Assembly: GCA_900473185.1 (NCBI GenBank)
Contig: UCKU01000039.1
Span: forward strand, 272-60,922
Direction of reading: 5' to 3'
From: Hyphomicrobiales bacterium
GTDB lineage: Bacteria; Pseudomonadota; Alphaproteobacteria; Rhizobiales; Rhizobiaceae
DNA length: 60,651 nucleotides
Shown here: positions 26,587-35,900 of the stretch, piece by piece
Numbering within the stretch: position 1 is the first letter of the stretch
Layout of the letters: every line of letters begins with the position of its first letter
Program-made: the position numbers and the translations under genes
Notes under the pieces: generated by a model
The model's database searches: none
What the model saw: only the letters and a program-made list of their open reading frames with translations
What the model was told of the DNA's origin: nothing

Positions 26587-26611
26587 TTTTTGCTCAGCTA
26601 CTGAGCAAAAA
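26587..26611. promoter_or_regulatory. 25-bp perfect palindrome at the 3' end of the SorC-type gene
   Basis: TTTTTGCTCAG-CTA-CTGAGCAAAAA: 11-bp arms and a 3-nt centre. It overlaps the stop codon of the regulator gene. The T-run precedes and the A-run follows the stem on both strands, so it is not a terminator. It shares the TGAGCA arm with the operator before smoE. Confidence 0.6.
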
Positions 26612-27547
26612 CTCGGCCGTCTCTTCATCGGTGATCAAACCGTTCACCTGCTGGCCTGTGATGGCAGCCCTGATCGCATTGAACTTACGCTTGCCCTTGG
26701 CGATGCCGATGACAACAGACGAATCGCGCGGCGGGATAGGAGCGGAAGCAACACGCTCGTTGATCGGGTTGTCGAGCAGCCTGCCGTCCACGTCGAAAAT
26801 CCAGCCGCAGATCTCACCCACGGCACCGCCGCGCATCAGCTCCATCATCTCGTCTTTTTCGAGGAAACCATCGACGCAGAGCGGGCCGTCAATGCCGAGC
26901 TCGCCGATACCGACGAAGGTCACATCCGCCTGCGCGCTGATCGCCAATGTCGAGCGTACGAGTTGCTGGCCGTGCAGAAGTTCCCGCTCCTCCGCCGAGG
27001 TGACGAGAACCGGCAGCGGCATCGGATAGTGCCGCGCCTTGACGGCATCGGCCATGCTGAAAATGACGTTGTAATAGGCCGCCGAACCGTCCGGCGCGAT
27101 ATTGCCCGTCAGCGAGACGATGCGGTGATTGGGACATTCGATCGCCGGCAGCTGATCGACAGCCGCTTTCAGCGTTCGCCCGGTGCCGACGGCAAGCACA
27201 ATCGGATCGGGGCGTTTCAGCCAGCGCTCGATTTCGGAAGCAGCCGCTTCGGCAATGCCAACCGTCGTCGACGATGAGCCGGGATCGCTGGGAACGATCT
27301 CGACGTGCCGCAGACCAAATTTCTTGCGCAGCTGGTTGCCGAGCTCGAGGCAGGCGGCAATCGGGTGGTCGAGCCGCACTTTGATCAGCCGCTCGGCCAC
27401 GGCAAGCGAAACGAGCCGCTGCGCCGACTGGCGCGAAATACCCATGGCGGAGGCGATTTCATCCTGGGTACGGCCGGCGACATAATAGAGCCAGCCGGCG
27501 CGCGCCGCATCGTCCAGCCGTCCGGAAGTCTCCGCTCTTTTTACCAT
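26594..27547 (-). CDS. SorC/DeoR-type sugar-binding regulator of the polyol operon
   Basis: 317 aa. Helix-turn-helix at about residues 14-48 (DEIASAMGISRQSAQRLVSL), then a SorC effector domain with AVGTGRTLKAAVDQ near 125 and ITDEETAEFLLSS at the end. It lies directly upstream of smoE in the same orientation, as regulators do in other smo loci. Palindromes with the TGAGCA arm flank the 145-bp gap to smoE. The effector is probably a polyol or its phosphorylated product. Confidence 0.87.
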   Translation of the reverse strand: MVKRAETSGRLDDAARAGWLYYVAGRTQDEIASAMGISRQSAQRLVSLAVAERLIKVRLDHPIAACLELGNQLRKKFGLRHVEIVPSDPGSSSTTVGIAEAAASEIERWLKRPDPIVLAVGTGRTLKAAVDQLPAIECPNHRIVSLTGNIAPDGSAAYYNVIFSMADAVKARHYPMPLPVLVTSAEERELLHGQQLVRSTLAISAQADVTFVGIGELGIDGPLCVDGFLEKDEMMELMRGGAVGEICGWIFDVDGRLLDNPINERVASAPIPPRDSSVVIGIAKGKRKFNAIRAAITGQQVNGLITDEETAEFLLSS

Positions 27548-27644
27548 CTATCGCCGCCATTGATTTCTTTGAGTCTATCTGGTGCCAGATCAAAACAAAA
27601 ATCGGGCAAATGTCGAGGGCGTTGAAAAAGTGAGCAGCGGTTCT

Positions 27645-28301
27645 TCAGCCGAACCACTGCATGACGATATAGATCGCCGCCTTGACGAGACCGTAGATCA
27701 CCCCGCCGGCAACGACGAGCGAGACGGCCGTCATGGCGAAGCCGAGAAGCGAAAACAGCCCGTCTCGGCCAAGAATGGCAAAGGCGAAGAGCGAAATCGC
27801 AATCGCCGGCAGGATATTGCCGAGCGGCACCGGCAGCACGAGAACGATCGCCAGCACAAGACAGCAGAAGCCCGCCAGATATTCCGCCGGCGGCTCGACG
27901 AAAATGCTCAATCGTGGCTGCAGCATGCGCTCCGCCCAGGCGAGCCAGGGATGAATACGCCCGACGATCGTCTCGAAATCCTCCCGCCGCATGGAGCGCG
28001 CCGCAATCGCCTTCGGCAACCACGGCTTCAGGCCTAAGGTAAGCTGTGCGGCAAGGAAGATCAGCGGTGCACCGAGGAGCGACGAGGTGCCGGGCGGCGT
28101 CGGAAAAGCGTTCGGCAGCGCAAAGATCAGCATCAGCGCGCCGATCGCCCGATCGCCCATCGTCTGGAACAGGTCGCCGATCGACACGCGTTCGCAGCCT
28201 CGATCCGCCGCCATCTGTCGCAGGATGGAGGACAGGCGCTTGCCTTTCGGACGCGGCCTGCGGGCTATCGTTCTCTGAGTTTCGGTATTTTCGATTGTCA
28301 T
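27645..28301 (-). CDS. exoD: ExoD-family exopolysaccharide synthesis protein
   Basis: 218 aa. A basic N-terminal region (RRPRPKGKRLSSILRQ) precedes GDLFQTMGDRAIGALMLIFA and a series of hydrophobic helices, with the family block ALPNAFPTPPGTSSLLGAPL. ExoD was described in Sinorhizobium meliloti as needed for normal exopolysaccharide and nodule invasion; its biochemistry is unknown. The ATG at 28301 is chosen although its ribosome-binding site is weak; a TTG 45 nt upstream is in frame. No other exo genes are nearby. Confidence 0.83.
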   Translation of the reverse strand: MTIENTETQRTIARRPRPKGKRLSSILRQMAADRGCERVSIGDLFQTMGDRAIGALMLIFALPNAFPTPPGTSSLLGAPLIFLAAQLTLGLKPWLPKAIAARSMRREDFETIVGRIHPWLAWAERMLQPRLSIFVEPPAEYLAGFCCLVLAIVLVLPVPLGNILPAIAISLFAFAILGRDGLFSLLGFAMTAVSLVVAGGVIYGLVKAAIYIVMQWFG

Positions 28302-28483
28302 GAATCCGGCCGGGAAGGGTGAATGATGGGAAGCTTGCCCATGCAATATGCCAATAGCATGACCTTGGCGGATGAAATTATCAGCTCATAATGATCAGGC
28401 TTTGTTCATTTATCGAATAATCCTTGTAATTCGCCGCCAAGAGTGCGAGCAGACGCCAAGCACAGACAATTGGCAGACATCAG

Positions 28484-29395
28484 ATGATTATTTCATTCGA
28501 TATCGGAGGCTCCGCCATCAAGGGCGGGATTGCGCGTTCGGAATCCGACATCGTACCGCTTGGCCGTCGCCCGACCCCCAAGGATGATTTCCCGGCTTTC
28601 GTCGCGACGCTGAAGAGCATCATCGCCGAGGCCGGCGAGCAGCCCTCGCGCATTGCGCTCTCGATTGCCGGTGTCGTCGACCCGGACACGCAGCGCCTCA
28701 TCGTCGCCAATATCCCCTGCATCCACGACCGCAACCTCGCCGCCGACCTTGAGGCCGCGCTCGGCCTGCCTGTGCTGATCGCCAATGATGCCGATTGTTT
28801 CGCCATGGCGGAAGCCGAACTCGGTGCCGGTCGTGGGCACCGCATCGTCTTCGGCGCGATCCTCGGCACCGGCGTTGGTGGCGGCGTCGTCTCGGATGGT
28901 CGCCTCATCAATGCGTCGGGCGGCTTTGCCGGTGAATGGGGTCATGGCCCGATCATCGCATCGCAGGCCGGCACTCCGCCGGTCGCCATCCCTGCCTATG
29001 CCTGCGGCTGCGGCCAGAAGGGCTGTGTCGATACCGTCGGCGGCGCGCGTGGTCTGGAACGCCTACACAAGACGCTGCACGATCTCGATTTCTCCAGCGA
29101 AGAAATCATCGCCAACTGGCGCAATCGCGAGGAAAAGGCCAACCGCACGATCGACGTCTATGTCGATCTCGTCGCCTCCCCGTTAGCACTCGCCATCAAC
29201 ATCACAGGCGCAACCATCGTGCCTGTGGGCGGCGGCCTCTCGAATGTGGAGCCGCTGCTGGCGGAGCTGGATCAAGCGGTGCGCGCTCGTATCCTGCGGA
29301 AATTCGACCGCGCGCTGGTCGTGCGCAGCGAATGCCGTATCGAACCGGGCCTGATCGGCGCGGCACTTCTGGGCCTCAAGGCTGAAGCTGCATAG
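28484..29395 (+). CDS. ROK-family sugar kinase (N-acetylglucosamine/glucose kinase-like)
   Basis: 303 aa. ATP site DIGGSAIKGG at 6-15, catalytic Asp102 in ANDAD, ROK signature GEWGHGP with Glu151 and His154, and a zinc-binding group of His154 with Cys174, Cys176 and Cys181 (CGCGQKGC). It phosphorylates a hexose in the cytoplasm. It is convergent with a GH20 hexosaminidase gene 55 bp away, which makes N-acetylglucosamine a plausible substrate. It lacks a DNA-binding N-terminus, so it is a kinase rather than a ROK repressor. Confidence 0.87.
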   Translation: MIISFDIGGSAIKGGIARSESDIVPLGRRPTPKDDFPAFVATLKSIIAEAGEQPSRIALSIAGVVDPDTQRLIVANIPCIHDRNLAADLEAALGLPVLIANDADCFAMAEAELGAGRGHRIVFGAILGTGVGGGVVSDGRLINASGGFAGEWGHGPIIASQAGTPPVAIPAYACGCGQKGCVDTVGGARGLERLHKTLHDLDFSSEEIIANWRNREEKANRTIDVYVDLVASPLALAINITGATIVPVGGGLSNVEPLLAELDQAVRARILRKFDRALVVRSECRIEPGLIGAALLGLKAEAA

Positions 29396-29396
29396 T

Positions 29397-29446
29397 GCAG
29401 TTCCAATAAAACTGTGCGGCGGCTTTACTGGATCGCGCAAAAACAG
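29397..29446. repeat. Dispersed rhizobial intergenic repeat, degenerate copy B
   Basis: Begins GCAGTTCCAATAAAACTGTG and aligns over about 50 bp with copy A at 16474, with several substitutions and two single-base gaps. Fills the gap between the convergent ROK and GH20 genes. Confidence 0.5.
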
Positions 29447-29450
29447 AGTT

Positions 29451-31370
29451 CTAAAGCGTCGGCCACATCCGGACGATCGCAGCAAAGCGCAGCCAGTCCT
29501 TCCGCAGACAAGGAGTCCAGGCCGCTTCGGCGATGGCCGGCAGCCGCGGGAAGACCAGCCGGTTGAAATAGGCCCGCGAGACGAAATTCTCGCCCCAGAT
29601 GCAGGCTTGGATACCGCGCATCCGCTCTCTCAGCTCCTCCGGCAATTCGCCTTCGGCTTCGTAAGCATAGGTCTTTTCCGGCGGCGTGAAGCCGGCCCAG
29701 CTCGCGCCCGGCTCTCCCCAGTCTTCGGCCTGCGCCATGTCGAGATAGTAGGCCTGACCCGGCGTCATGACGATATCATAGCCCTCACCTGCCAGCTCGA
29801 TACCGACGTCAGGGTTTTCCCAGGCCATCAGCAGCGTGCCTTCGCGATCGACGCCGCCGCCCTGCGAAACCTCGTTCCAGCCGGCAAGCTTCTTGCCGCG
29901 CTCGGCAAGCATCGCCTTGATCCGTCGGAGGAAATAGGATTGCAGTTCGGCCGTACCCGCAAGCTTCTCACGCTCCATCAGCGTTCTGCAAAGCGGCGAG
30001 GCAAGCCAGGAGCCATGTGGCACCTCATCGCCGCCGATATGAATATATTCGGACGGAAAGAGCGGGAGCATTTCGTCGAACACCTTGCCGAGGAACTCAT
30101 AGGTGAATTCGACCGCTGGATTGAGCGCATTGTTTGGATATCCCTGCACCGACCGGTAGCCGTCCGGCGCCTCCTGTCCATCGACGAGCTGCGGTAGGGA
30201 GAGGAGTGCTGCGGAGCTGTGACCAGGTATATCGATCTCCGGCACGACTTCGACACGCAGCATGCCTGCATGAGCAACGATCCCTCGGACATCATCCTGG
30301 CTGTAAAATCCTGAACGTGGCTCCGCGCCATCGCCGAGCTGTGGCAACAGAACTTCGTCAGGCCCACGCTTCGCACCGATCTCCGTCAGTTCAGGATAGG
30401 CCTTGATCTCCAGCCGCCAGGCTTCATCGTCGGTCAGATGCCAGTGAAAAATATTGAGCTTGTTCCAGGCGAGGATATCGATCAGCCGTTTGATATCAGG
30501 GACCGGATAAAACTGCCTGCTGACATCGAGATGACAGCCGCGCCATGTGTAGCGGGGCTGATCGGCGATAGTGCCGAAGACCGGAAACTGGAAGGTTTCC
30601 GGATCATGGCGCGCTCCATGCAGCAGTTGCGCAAGACTGATCAACCCGTAAAGCAGCCCGGCCGCATCGTCGGTACCGAGAATGATCTCCCGTGCCGTGA
30701 AACGCAGCTCATAGGCCGCCTCCATGATCGAGGATTCCCCCTTGAAGCGGATCTGCCGGCCCCCCTGAACCGGCTGCAGCGTGAAAGGCACGTTATCAGC
30801 CGGAAAGAGCCGCTGGTAGAGGGCGAGCACCTTCTCCACGGCCCTGATATTCTTGGCACTCGAGCCAGCTGCCGGATAAAGTGCGACCGGGGGCACATCG
30901 CCCGGCCGCAACGACAGCTGCAAGGGCCAGGGCAACAGCGAATATGGCTCCGTCACCTCGCCCTTCGGCAGAAGCTCGGGCAATTCGCCGCGCTCGGCAC
31001 CATCGAGCATCAGATCGCCGAAGCTGACGGGCACGTGCCGGCCATCAGCTAGCGTGAGATAGGCGGATTTGATGCCCGACGTGATATGCTTCGGGCCGTT
31101 CGTCAGGCCTTCCACCGTAAACTGCCAGCTGCCACCTGGCTTGATGGTGAGCCCCTCGGGCGGAGAATACTCGTGAAAATTCGCCACGCGCCGCTTCAGT
31201 GTCGCACCCTCGGCGACATGCTTGTCCGCCACGTGGGTTAACGACGTGTAGGCAAGCGTAAAGCCGGACAGTGGCTTGGCAGACAGATTGAAGAGCGTGA
31301 AGGTGAAGCGCCCAAAGCTTCCTTCGACCGGACTCCAGCTCGCTTCCAGACGGTAATCGGCCACGGTCAT
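29451..31370 (-). CDS. Beta-N-acetylhexosaminidase, GH20
   Basis: 639 aa. An N-terminal beta-sandwich-like region (about 1-250) precedes the GH20 barrel, which opens with RYTWRGCHLDVSRQF and contains the catalytic pair Asp448-Glu449 in HIGGDEVP. It removes terminal beta-GlcNAc or GalNAc by substrate-assisted catalysis. There is no signal peptide (MTVADYRLEASW), so it is probably cytoplasmic and acts on imported oligosaccharides. GGAGGGAGGG directly precedes the ATG. The nearby ROK kinase could use the released sugar. Confidence 0.92.
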   Translation of the reverse strand: MTVADYRLEASWSPVEGSFGRFTFTLFNLSAKPLSGFTLAYTSLTHVADKHVAEGATLKRRVANFHEYSPPEGLTIKPGGSWQFTVEGLTNGPKHITSGIKSAYLTLADGRHVPVSFGDLMLDGAERGELPELLPKGEVTEPYSLLPWPLQLSLRPGDVPPVALYPAAGSSAKNIRAVEKVLALYQRLFPADNVPFTLQPVQGGRQIRFKGESSIMEAAYELRFTAREIILGTDDAAGLLYGLISLAQLLHGARHDPETFQFPVFGTIADQPRYTWRGCHLDVSRQFYPVPDIKRLIDILAWNKLNIFHWHLTDDEAWRLEIKAYPELTEIGAKRGPDEVLLPQLGDGAEPRSGFYSQDDVRGIVAHAGMLRVEVVPEIDIPGHSSAALLSLPQLVDGQEAPDGYRSVQGYPNNALNPAVEFTYEFLGKVFDEMLPLFPSEYIHIGGDEVPHGSWLASPLCRTLMEREKLAGTAELQSYFLRRIKAMLAERGKKLAGWNEVSQGGGVDREGTLLMAWENPDVGIELAGEGYDIVMTPGQAYYLDMAQAEDWGEPGASWAGFTPPEKTYAYEAEGELPEELRERMRGIQACIWGENFVSRAYFNRLVFPRLPAIAEAAWTPCLRKDWLRFAAIVRMWPTL

Positions 31371-31502
31371 CCCTCCCTCCAGCTTATATAGAGCGATCTT
31401 TACTCCCGTTTAGCGCCACCGTCTTCTCCGCCGCTGGAAAATACGGGGCTTCGCCGGCTACCTGCCGAACCCCATGGACTGAGACAAAAGACCGGCTGAA
31501 AC

Positions 31503-31530
31503 AAAAATGGCGCGGCCTCGACCGCGCCAT
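31503..31530 (-). terminator. Terminator of the RND pump operon
   Basis: A 9-bp GC-rich stem (ATGGCGCGG / CCGCGCCAT) with a 6-nt loop, followed on the minus strand by TTTTTG. It begins 5 nt after the stop of the RND gene. Confidence 0.85.
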
Positions 31531-31534
31531 TGCC

Positions 31535-34500
31535 TCATTCGGCTGCCAATGCCGGCGGATGATGGATATCCCCATCCGCCTCTTCCTGGTTGGCATTGGC
31601 ATGTTCGTTATTCTTCGTCTTCGGCTCACGACCGAAGAACAGGGCATAGCCTGCCGGCAGCACGAGGATGGTCAGCACGGTGGCGACCAGGATGCCGCCC
31701 ATCATGGCGTAGGCAAGCGGACCCCAGAAGACGCCACGCGAGATCGGGATCAGCGCCAGCACGGCGGTCAGCGCCGTCAGGGTGATCGGCCGGAAGCGGT
31801 TCACGGCCGCCCCGATGATCGCCTCATGCCTGTGCATGCCCGCCTTGATGTTCTGGTCGATCTGGTCGACGAGAATGATCGAGTTGCGGATGATGATGCC
31901 GAGCAGCGCGATGACGCCGAGGATCGCCACGAAGCCGAAGGGTGCGCCGCTGATCAGCAGGGCCGAGGCGGCACCGATGATGCCGAGCGGACCGGTGGCG
32001 AAGACCAGCATCGCCTTGCCGAAGTGCTGCAACTGGATCATCAGCAGGATCATGATGACGACCAGCATGATCGGCGCCTTGGCGGCAATCGATGCCTGGC
32101 TTTCCGCCGAATCCTCGGCGCCACCCTGGATCTCGATCTTGTAGCCGGCAGGCAGGCTGTCGCGCAGGTCCTGCATGTCGTTATAGAGCTTGGTCACGAC
32201 GTCGTTCGACTGGACATCGTCAGGCAGGGTCGCACGCACTGATATCGTCGGCAGGCGGTCGCGCCGCCATTCGAGGCCCTGTTCAACGACAGGCACGACC
32301 TTGGCGATCTGCGAGACCGGAACGAAGCCGCCGAAATCCGTCGGCACATAGACCGAGTTGACGGCCGAGAGCAGCGAGCGGTTCGCATCCGGCTCGCGAG
32401 CGACGATCGAAACCGTCTCCTCGCCATCGCGGAAGTCGTCGAGCGGCGCGCCGGACATGGCGGTCTGCAGCATCTGGCGAACGCGCTGCGAGGTGACGCC
32501 GAGTGCGCGGGCACGGTCCTGGTCGATGACCAGCTTCATCGCCGGCACCGGTTCCAGCCAGTCGTCATGGACAGCACCGAGTATCGGATCCCTGGTGAAG
32601 CGCTCCTTCACCTGATCGGCAATCTTGCGTACTTCGGCACGGTCCGGACCCATCACGCGCATCTGCACCGGCCAGCCCGTCGGCGGGCCGAGGAAGAGGC
32701 GATCGACCTTGCCGCGGATGTCGGGGAAATCTTCTGCGAGGATCGTCCTGAGCTTGGTGATCAGCCGCTCGCGCGCCGGCTCGTCATTGGCCATGATCAG
32801 GAGCTGGGCATAGTTCGGGTTGCGAAGCTGCTGGTCGAGCGGCAGGAAGAAGCGCGGCGCGCCTTCGCCGATATAGGTGGCGATGAACTTCTTGTCGGGA
32901 TCGTTCATCATCTTGGCTTCCAGCGCCTTGGCCTCGACTTCCACCTGCTTGATGCTGGTTCCCTCGGGCAGCCAGAGATCGACGAGGATTTCCGGACGCG
33001 AGGACTGCGGGAAGAAGTTCTGCGGAATGAACTGGAAGCTCCACAGGCTGGTGACGAACGTGCCGATGGTCAGCGCCAGAACGATGACGCGATGGCGCAC
33101 CGCCCATCCGACCGTGCGGCGCAGGCCGCGATAGAAGCGCGTGTCGAACACGTCATGATGCTCGCCGCCCGCATGTTTGCGCTGCTTGAGGATCATGTAG
33201 CCGAGCCAGGGCGTGAAATAGACCGCCACGAACCACGAGGTCACCAGCGCGATGCCGACGACATAGAAGAGCGAGCGCACATATTCGCCAGCCGTCGATG
33301 CTGCAAAGCCGACGGGAATGAAGCCGGCCGTGGTGATCAGCGTACCCGTCAGCATCGGGAAGGCGGTCGAGGAATAGGCGAAGCTTGCCGCATCGATCTT
33401 GACGAGACCCTCCTCGAGCTTTCGCTCCATCAATTCGACGACGATCATCGCATCGTCGACCAGCAGGCCGAGCGCGATGATGAGCGCGCCGAGCGAAATG
33501 CGCTGCAGGTCGATGCCGAGCTCGTACATGATGGCGAAGGTCGCGGCCAGCACCAGCGGAATGGCGATGGCGATCACCAGACCCGAACGCCAGCCGATCG
33601 ACAGGAACGAAACGATGAGCACGATGGCAAGTGCTTCACCGAGTGCATGCATGAATTCGCTGACCGCATCGGTGACGACGTCAGGCTGGTTGGAGATCTG
33701 GTCGACGGAAACGCCATAGGGCAGCGAGTCCTCGAAGCGCTTGTAGGTCGCGTCCACGTCCTTGCCGACATCGGTGACCTTGAAGCCCTTGGCCATGACG
33801 ACGCCGACCTGCACGCTGTCGTGACCGTTATAGCGGTACTTGCGCTGATAGGGATCTTCGAGGCCGGAGGTAACGGTGGCGATATCGCCGAGGCGCGTGA
33901 CCTGATTGCCGGAGCGCAGGCGCAGTTCGCGGATATCCTCGACCTTGTGGACATTGCCTTCGACCGAGATGCGCACCGAGCGCAGGCCGGTATCGACATT
34001 GCCGGCGGGGTCGACGGCATTCTGGCCTTTGATGGCATTCTGCAGGTCGAGGATCGTCAGGCCGCGCTCGGCGAGCGCCTTGGAGGAGACGTCGATATAG
34101 ATCTTCTCCGGCTGGTCGCCGATGATGACGGCCTTTTCGACGCCGGGCGTCGTCAGCAGCATGTCACGCGCCTGGATCGCGTACTTCTTCAGCTCCGGAT
34201 AGGAATAGCCGTCGCCGCTGACCGAATGCAGCGTAATGAAAGTATCGCCGAATTCGTCGTTGAAATACGGGCCGAGCAGGCCCTGCGGCAGGTCGCCGCT
34301 GATATCGCCGACCTTCTTGCGCACCTGGTAGAAGGCATCGGCCACCTGGGCGGAATCCGTATCGCCCTTCACCTGCACGGTGATGATCGTGCTGCCGGCA
34401 CGCGTATAGGATTTCACCCAGTCGAGATGCGGCGTTTCCTGCAGCTTGCGCTCGATCTTGTTGGTGACCTGGTCTTCCATGTCCTGAAGGGAGGCGCCCG

Positions 34501-34684
34501 GCCAGAGCGCCTGGACGACCATGACGCGGAAGGTAAAGTCCGGGTCTTCCTTCTGGCCCATGCGCGTCAGGCCGAGCACGCCGGTGATCAGGATCAGCCC
34601 GAAAAGGAAGCGCGCAATGCTCGGATGGCCGATCGCCCAGCGCGAAAGATTGAAGGGGCGCTTTTCAGTGGTGTTGGCGTCCAT
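31535..34684 (-). CDS. RND efflux transporter, inner-membrane pump subunit
   Basis: 1049 aa, full length for the AcrB/hydrophobe-amphiphile class. First membrane helix at about residues 22-40, two large periplasmic loops, and the proton-relay aspartates Asp410-Asp411 in GLLVDDAMIVVE of helix 4. It exports drugs or other amphiphiles by proton antiport with the adaptor encoded just upstream. No outer-membrane channel gene is present here, so a TolC-type channel must come from elsewhere. Third gene of a TetR-adaptor-pump operon. Confidence 0.93.
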   Translation of the reverse strand: MDANTTEKRPFNLSRWAIGHPSIARFLFGLILITGVLGLTRMGQKEDPDFTFRVMVVQALWPGASLQDMEDQVTNKIERKLQETPHLDWVKSYTRAGSTIITVQVKGDTDSAQVADAFYQVRKKVGDISGDLPQGLLGPYFNDEFGDTFITLHSVSGDGYSYPELKKYAIQARDMLLTTPGVEKAVIIGDQPEKIYIDVSSKALAERGLTILDLQNAIKGQNAVDPAGNVDTGLRSVRISVEGNVHKVEDIRELRLRSGNQVTRLGDIATVTSGLEDPYQRKYRYNGHDSVQVGVVMAKGFKVTDVGKDVDATYKRFEDSLPYGVSVDQISNQPDVVTDAVSEFMHALGEALAIVLIVSFLSIGWRSGLVIAIAIPLVLAATFAIMYELGIDLQRISLGALIIALGLLVDDAMIVVELMERKLEEGLVKIDAASFAYSSTAFPMLTGTLITTAGFIPVGFAASTAGEYVRSLFYVVGIALVTSWFVAVYFTPWLGYMILKQRKHAGGEHHDVFDTRFYRGLRRTVGWAVRHRVIVLALTIGTFVTSLWSFQFIPQNFFPQSSRPEILVDLWLPEGTSIKQVEVEAKALEAKMMNDPDKKFIATYIGEGAPRFFLPLDQQLRNPNYAQLLIMANDEPARERLITKLRTILAEDFPDIRGKVDRLFLGPPTGWPVQMRVMGPDRAEVRKIADQVKERFTRDPILGAVHDDWLEPVPAMKLVIDQDRARALGVTSQRVRQMLQTAMSGAPLDDFRDGEETVSIVAREPDANRSLLSAVNSVYVPTDFGGFVPVSQIAKVVPVVEQGLEWRRDRLPTISVRATLPDDVQSNDVVTKLYNDMQDLRDSLPAGYKIEIQGGAEDSAESQASIAAKAPIMLVVIMILLMIQLQHFGKAMLVFATGPLGIIGAASALLISGAPFGFVAILGVIALLGIIIRNSIILVDQIDQNIKAGMHRHEAIIGAAVNRFRPITLTALTAVLALIPISRGVFWGPLAYAMMGGILVATVLTILVLPAGYALFFGREPKTKNNEHANANQEEADGDIHHPPALAAE

Positions 34685-34710
34685 GATCCTGTTCCCTCTC
34701 CTTGAGCCGC

Positions 34711-35850
34711 TCAGCGAACGGCTGCGTCCGTTTCGGCCGAAGCCGATTGCTGATCGGGAAGCTTGACCTTCAGGTTTTCGCTCATGAATTGGGTACCAGC
34801 GGCAACGACGAGATCGCCATTGTCGAGCCCATTGGTTACACGCACGCCATCACCGGTGAAATCGGCGACCTCGATGCCACGGGAGTGCACGGTCGCCGTT
34901 CCGCGATCGACAGTCCAGACAACCTTCTTGCCGTCCTTCTGCGCCAGCGCGCTGAGCGGGATGGAAACGTAGGTATCCATATTGCTGACATCGGCCTCGA
35001 TCGTAGCCGTCATGCCGAGCAGCACACGCGGATCGTTCGGCAGGCTGACACGCACTGCGAAGGTGCGCGACTGCTGGTCGGCACTACCAGCGACTTCACG
35101 AACGGTGCCGTCATGTACAAGCTTGTCATCGGACCAGAAGCTCGCCTTCACGGTCTTGCCCTGCTTGAACTGGGCGATATCGTTTTCCGGCACGGCGATC
35201 TGCACTTCCTTCTCGCCATCGACCGCAACGGCAACGACCGGAGTGCCGGATCCCACGACCTGTCCGACATCGGCATTGATGGTGGTGACGATACCGCTAT
35301 GGTCCGCCTTGAGTTCCGTATAGCTCACCTGGTTTTTCGCCTGGTCGAGCGCGGACGCTGCAGCATCGCGGGTCGAAATCGCCTGGTCATGGCTGAGCGA
35401 CGCCTGCTCGACCTGTGATTTCGGCGCGACGTTCTTGTCGAAGAGCTGTTCGGCTCGGCGGTTGACGAGATCAGCGGTCTCGACGGCCTTTTCGGCAGCG
35501 GCGAGATTGGCCTCGGCAGTCTTCACCGCAAGCTGATAATCGGTCGAGTCGATCCGGGCGAGAACGTCACCCGGCTTCACCTGCTCGCCGATATCGACGA
35601 GACGCTCGGTGATCTTGCCGGCGACGCGGAAGCCGAGGTTCATTTCCGTGCGCGCCCTTACCGATCCGGAATAATCCAGCGTGCGGGTATCGCCGGCCTT
35701 GGTGATCTCCACCACCTTTACAGGCCGGATGACTTGCCTGACCTCTGCCTTTTCTTCCGTGCAGCCGGCGACGCCGAGCCCGACCGCGCCAAGGAGCGCG
35801 AGGCTCATGACGGACGGCACGCGGTTGCTGAAGGTCTTGAGCGAAAACAT
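34711..35850 (-). CDS. RND efflux periplasmic adaptor (membrane-fusion) lipoprotein
   Basis: 379 aa. A signal peptide ends in a lipobox (GVAGC), so it is likely lipid-anchored in the inner membrane. The hairpin and lipoyl regions follow (AGKITERLVDIGEQVKPGD; LNRRAEQLFDKNV-type helices), then beta-barrel segments. It bridges the pump and an outer-membrane channel. The ATG at 35850 is set by AGGAG 8 nt upstream; a GTG at 35859 overlaps that site. 26 nt separate it from the pump gene. Confidence 0.9.
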   Translation of the reverse strand: MFSLKTFSNRVPSVMSLALLGAVGLGVAGCTEEKAEVRQVIRPVKVVEITKAGDTRTLDYSGSVRARTEMNLGFRVAGKITERLVDIGEQVKPGDVLARIDSTDYQLAVKTAEANLAAAEKAVETADLVNRRAEQLFDKNVAPKSQVEQASLSHDQAISTRDAAASALDQAKNQVSYTELKADHSGIVTTINADVGQVVGSGTPVVAVAVDGEKEVQIAVPENDIAQFKQGKTVKASFWSDDKLVHDGTVREVAGSADQQSRTFAVRVSLPNDPRVLLGMTATIEADVSNMDTYVSIPLSALAQKDGKKVVWTVDRGTATVHSRGIEVADFTGDGVRVTNGLDNGDLVVAAGTQFMSENLKVKLPDQQSASAETDAAVR

Positions 35851-35900
35851 CTTTCGCACTCCTGATCGTTTCGGGTTTTTCTTGACGGGCTTTGCCGCGC

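Noticed and set aside
26587..26611. Palindrome read as a terminator of the SorC-type gene
   Set aside because: On both strands the T-run lies before the stem and the A-run after it, the opposite of a terminator, and it overlaps the stop codon.
31535..34705. Long open frame antisense to the RND pump gene (also similar ones antisense to patD and mtlK)
   Set aside because: They arise from the strong third-position GC bias of the real genes, are rich in Arg/Asp/His without domains, and have no plausible ribosome-binding sites.
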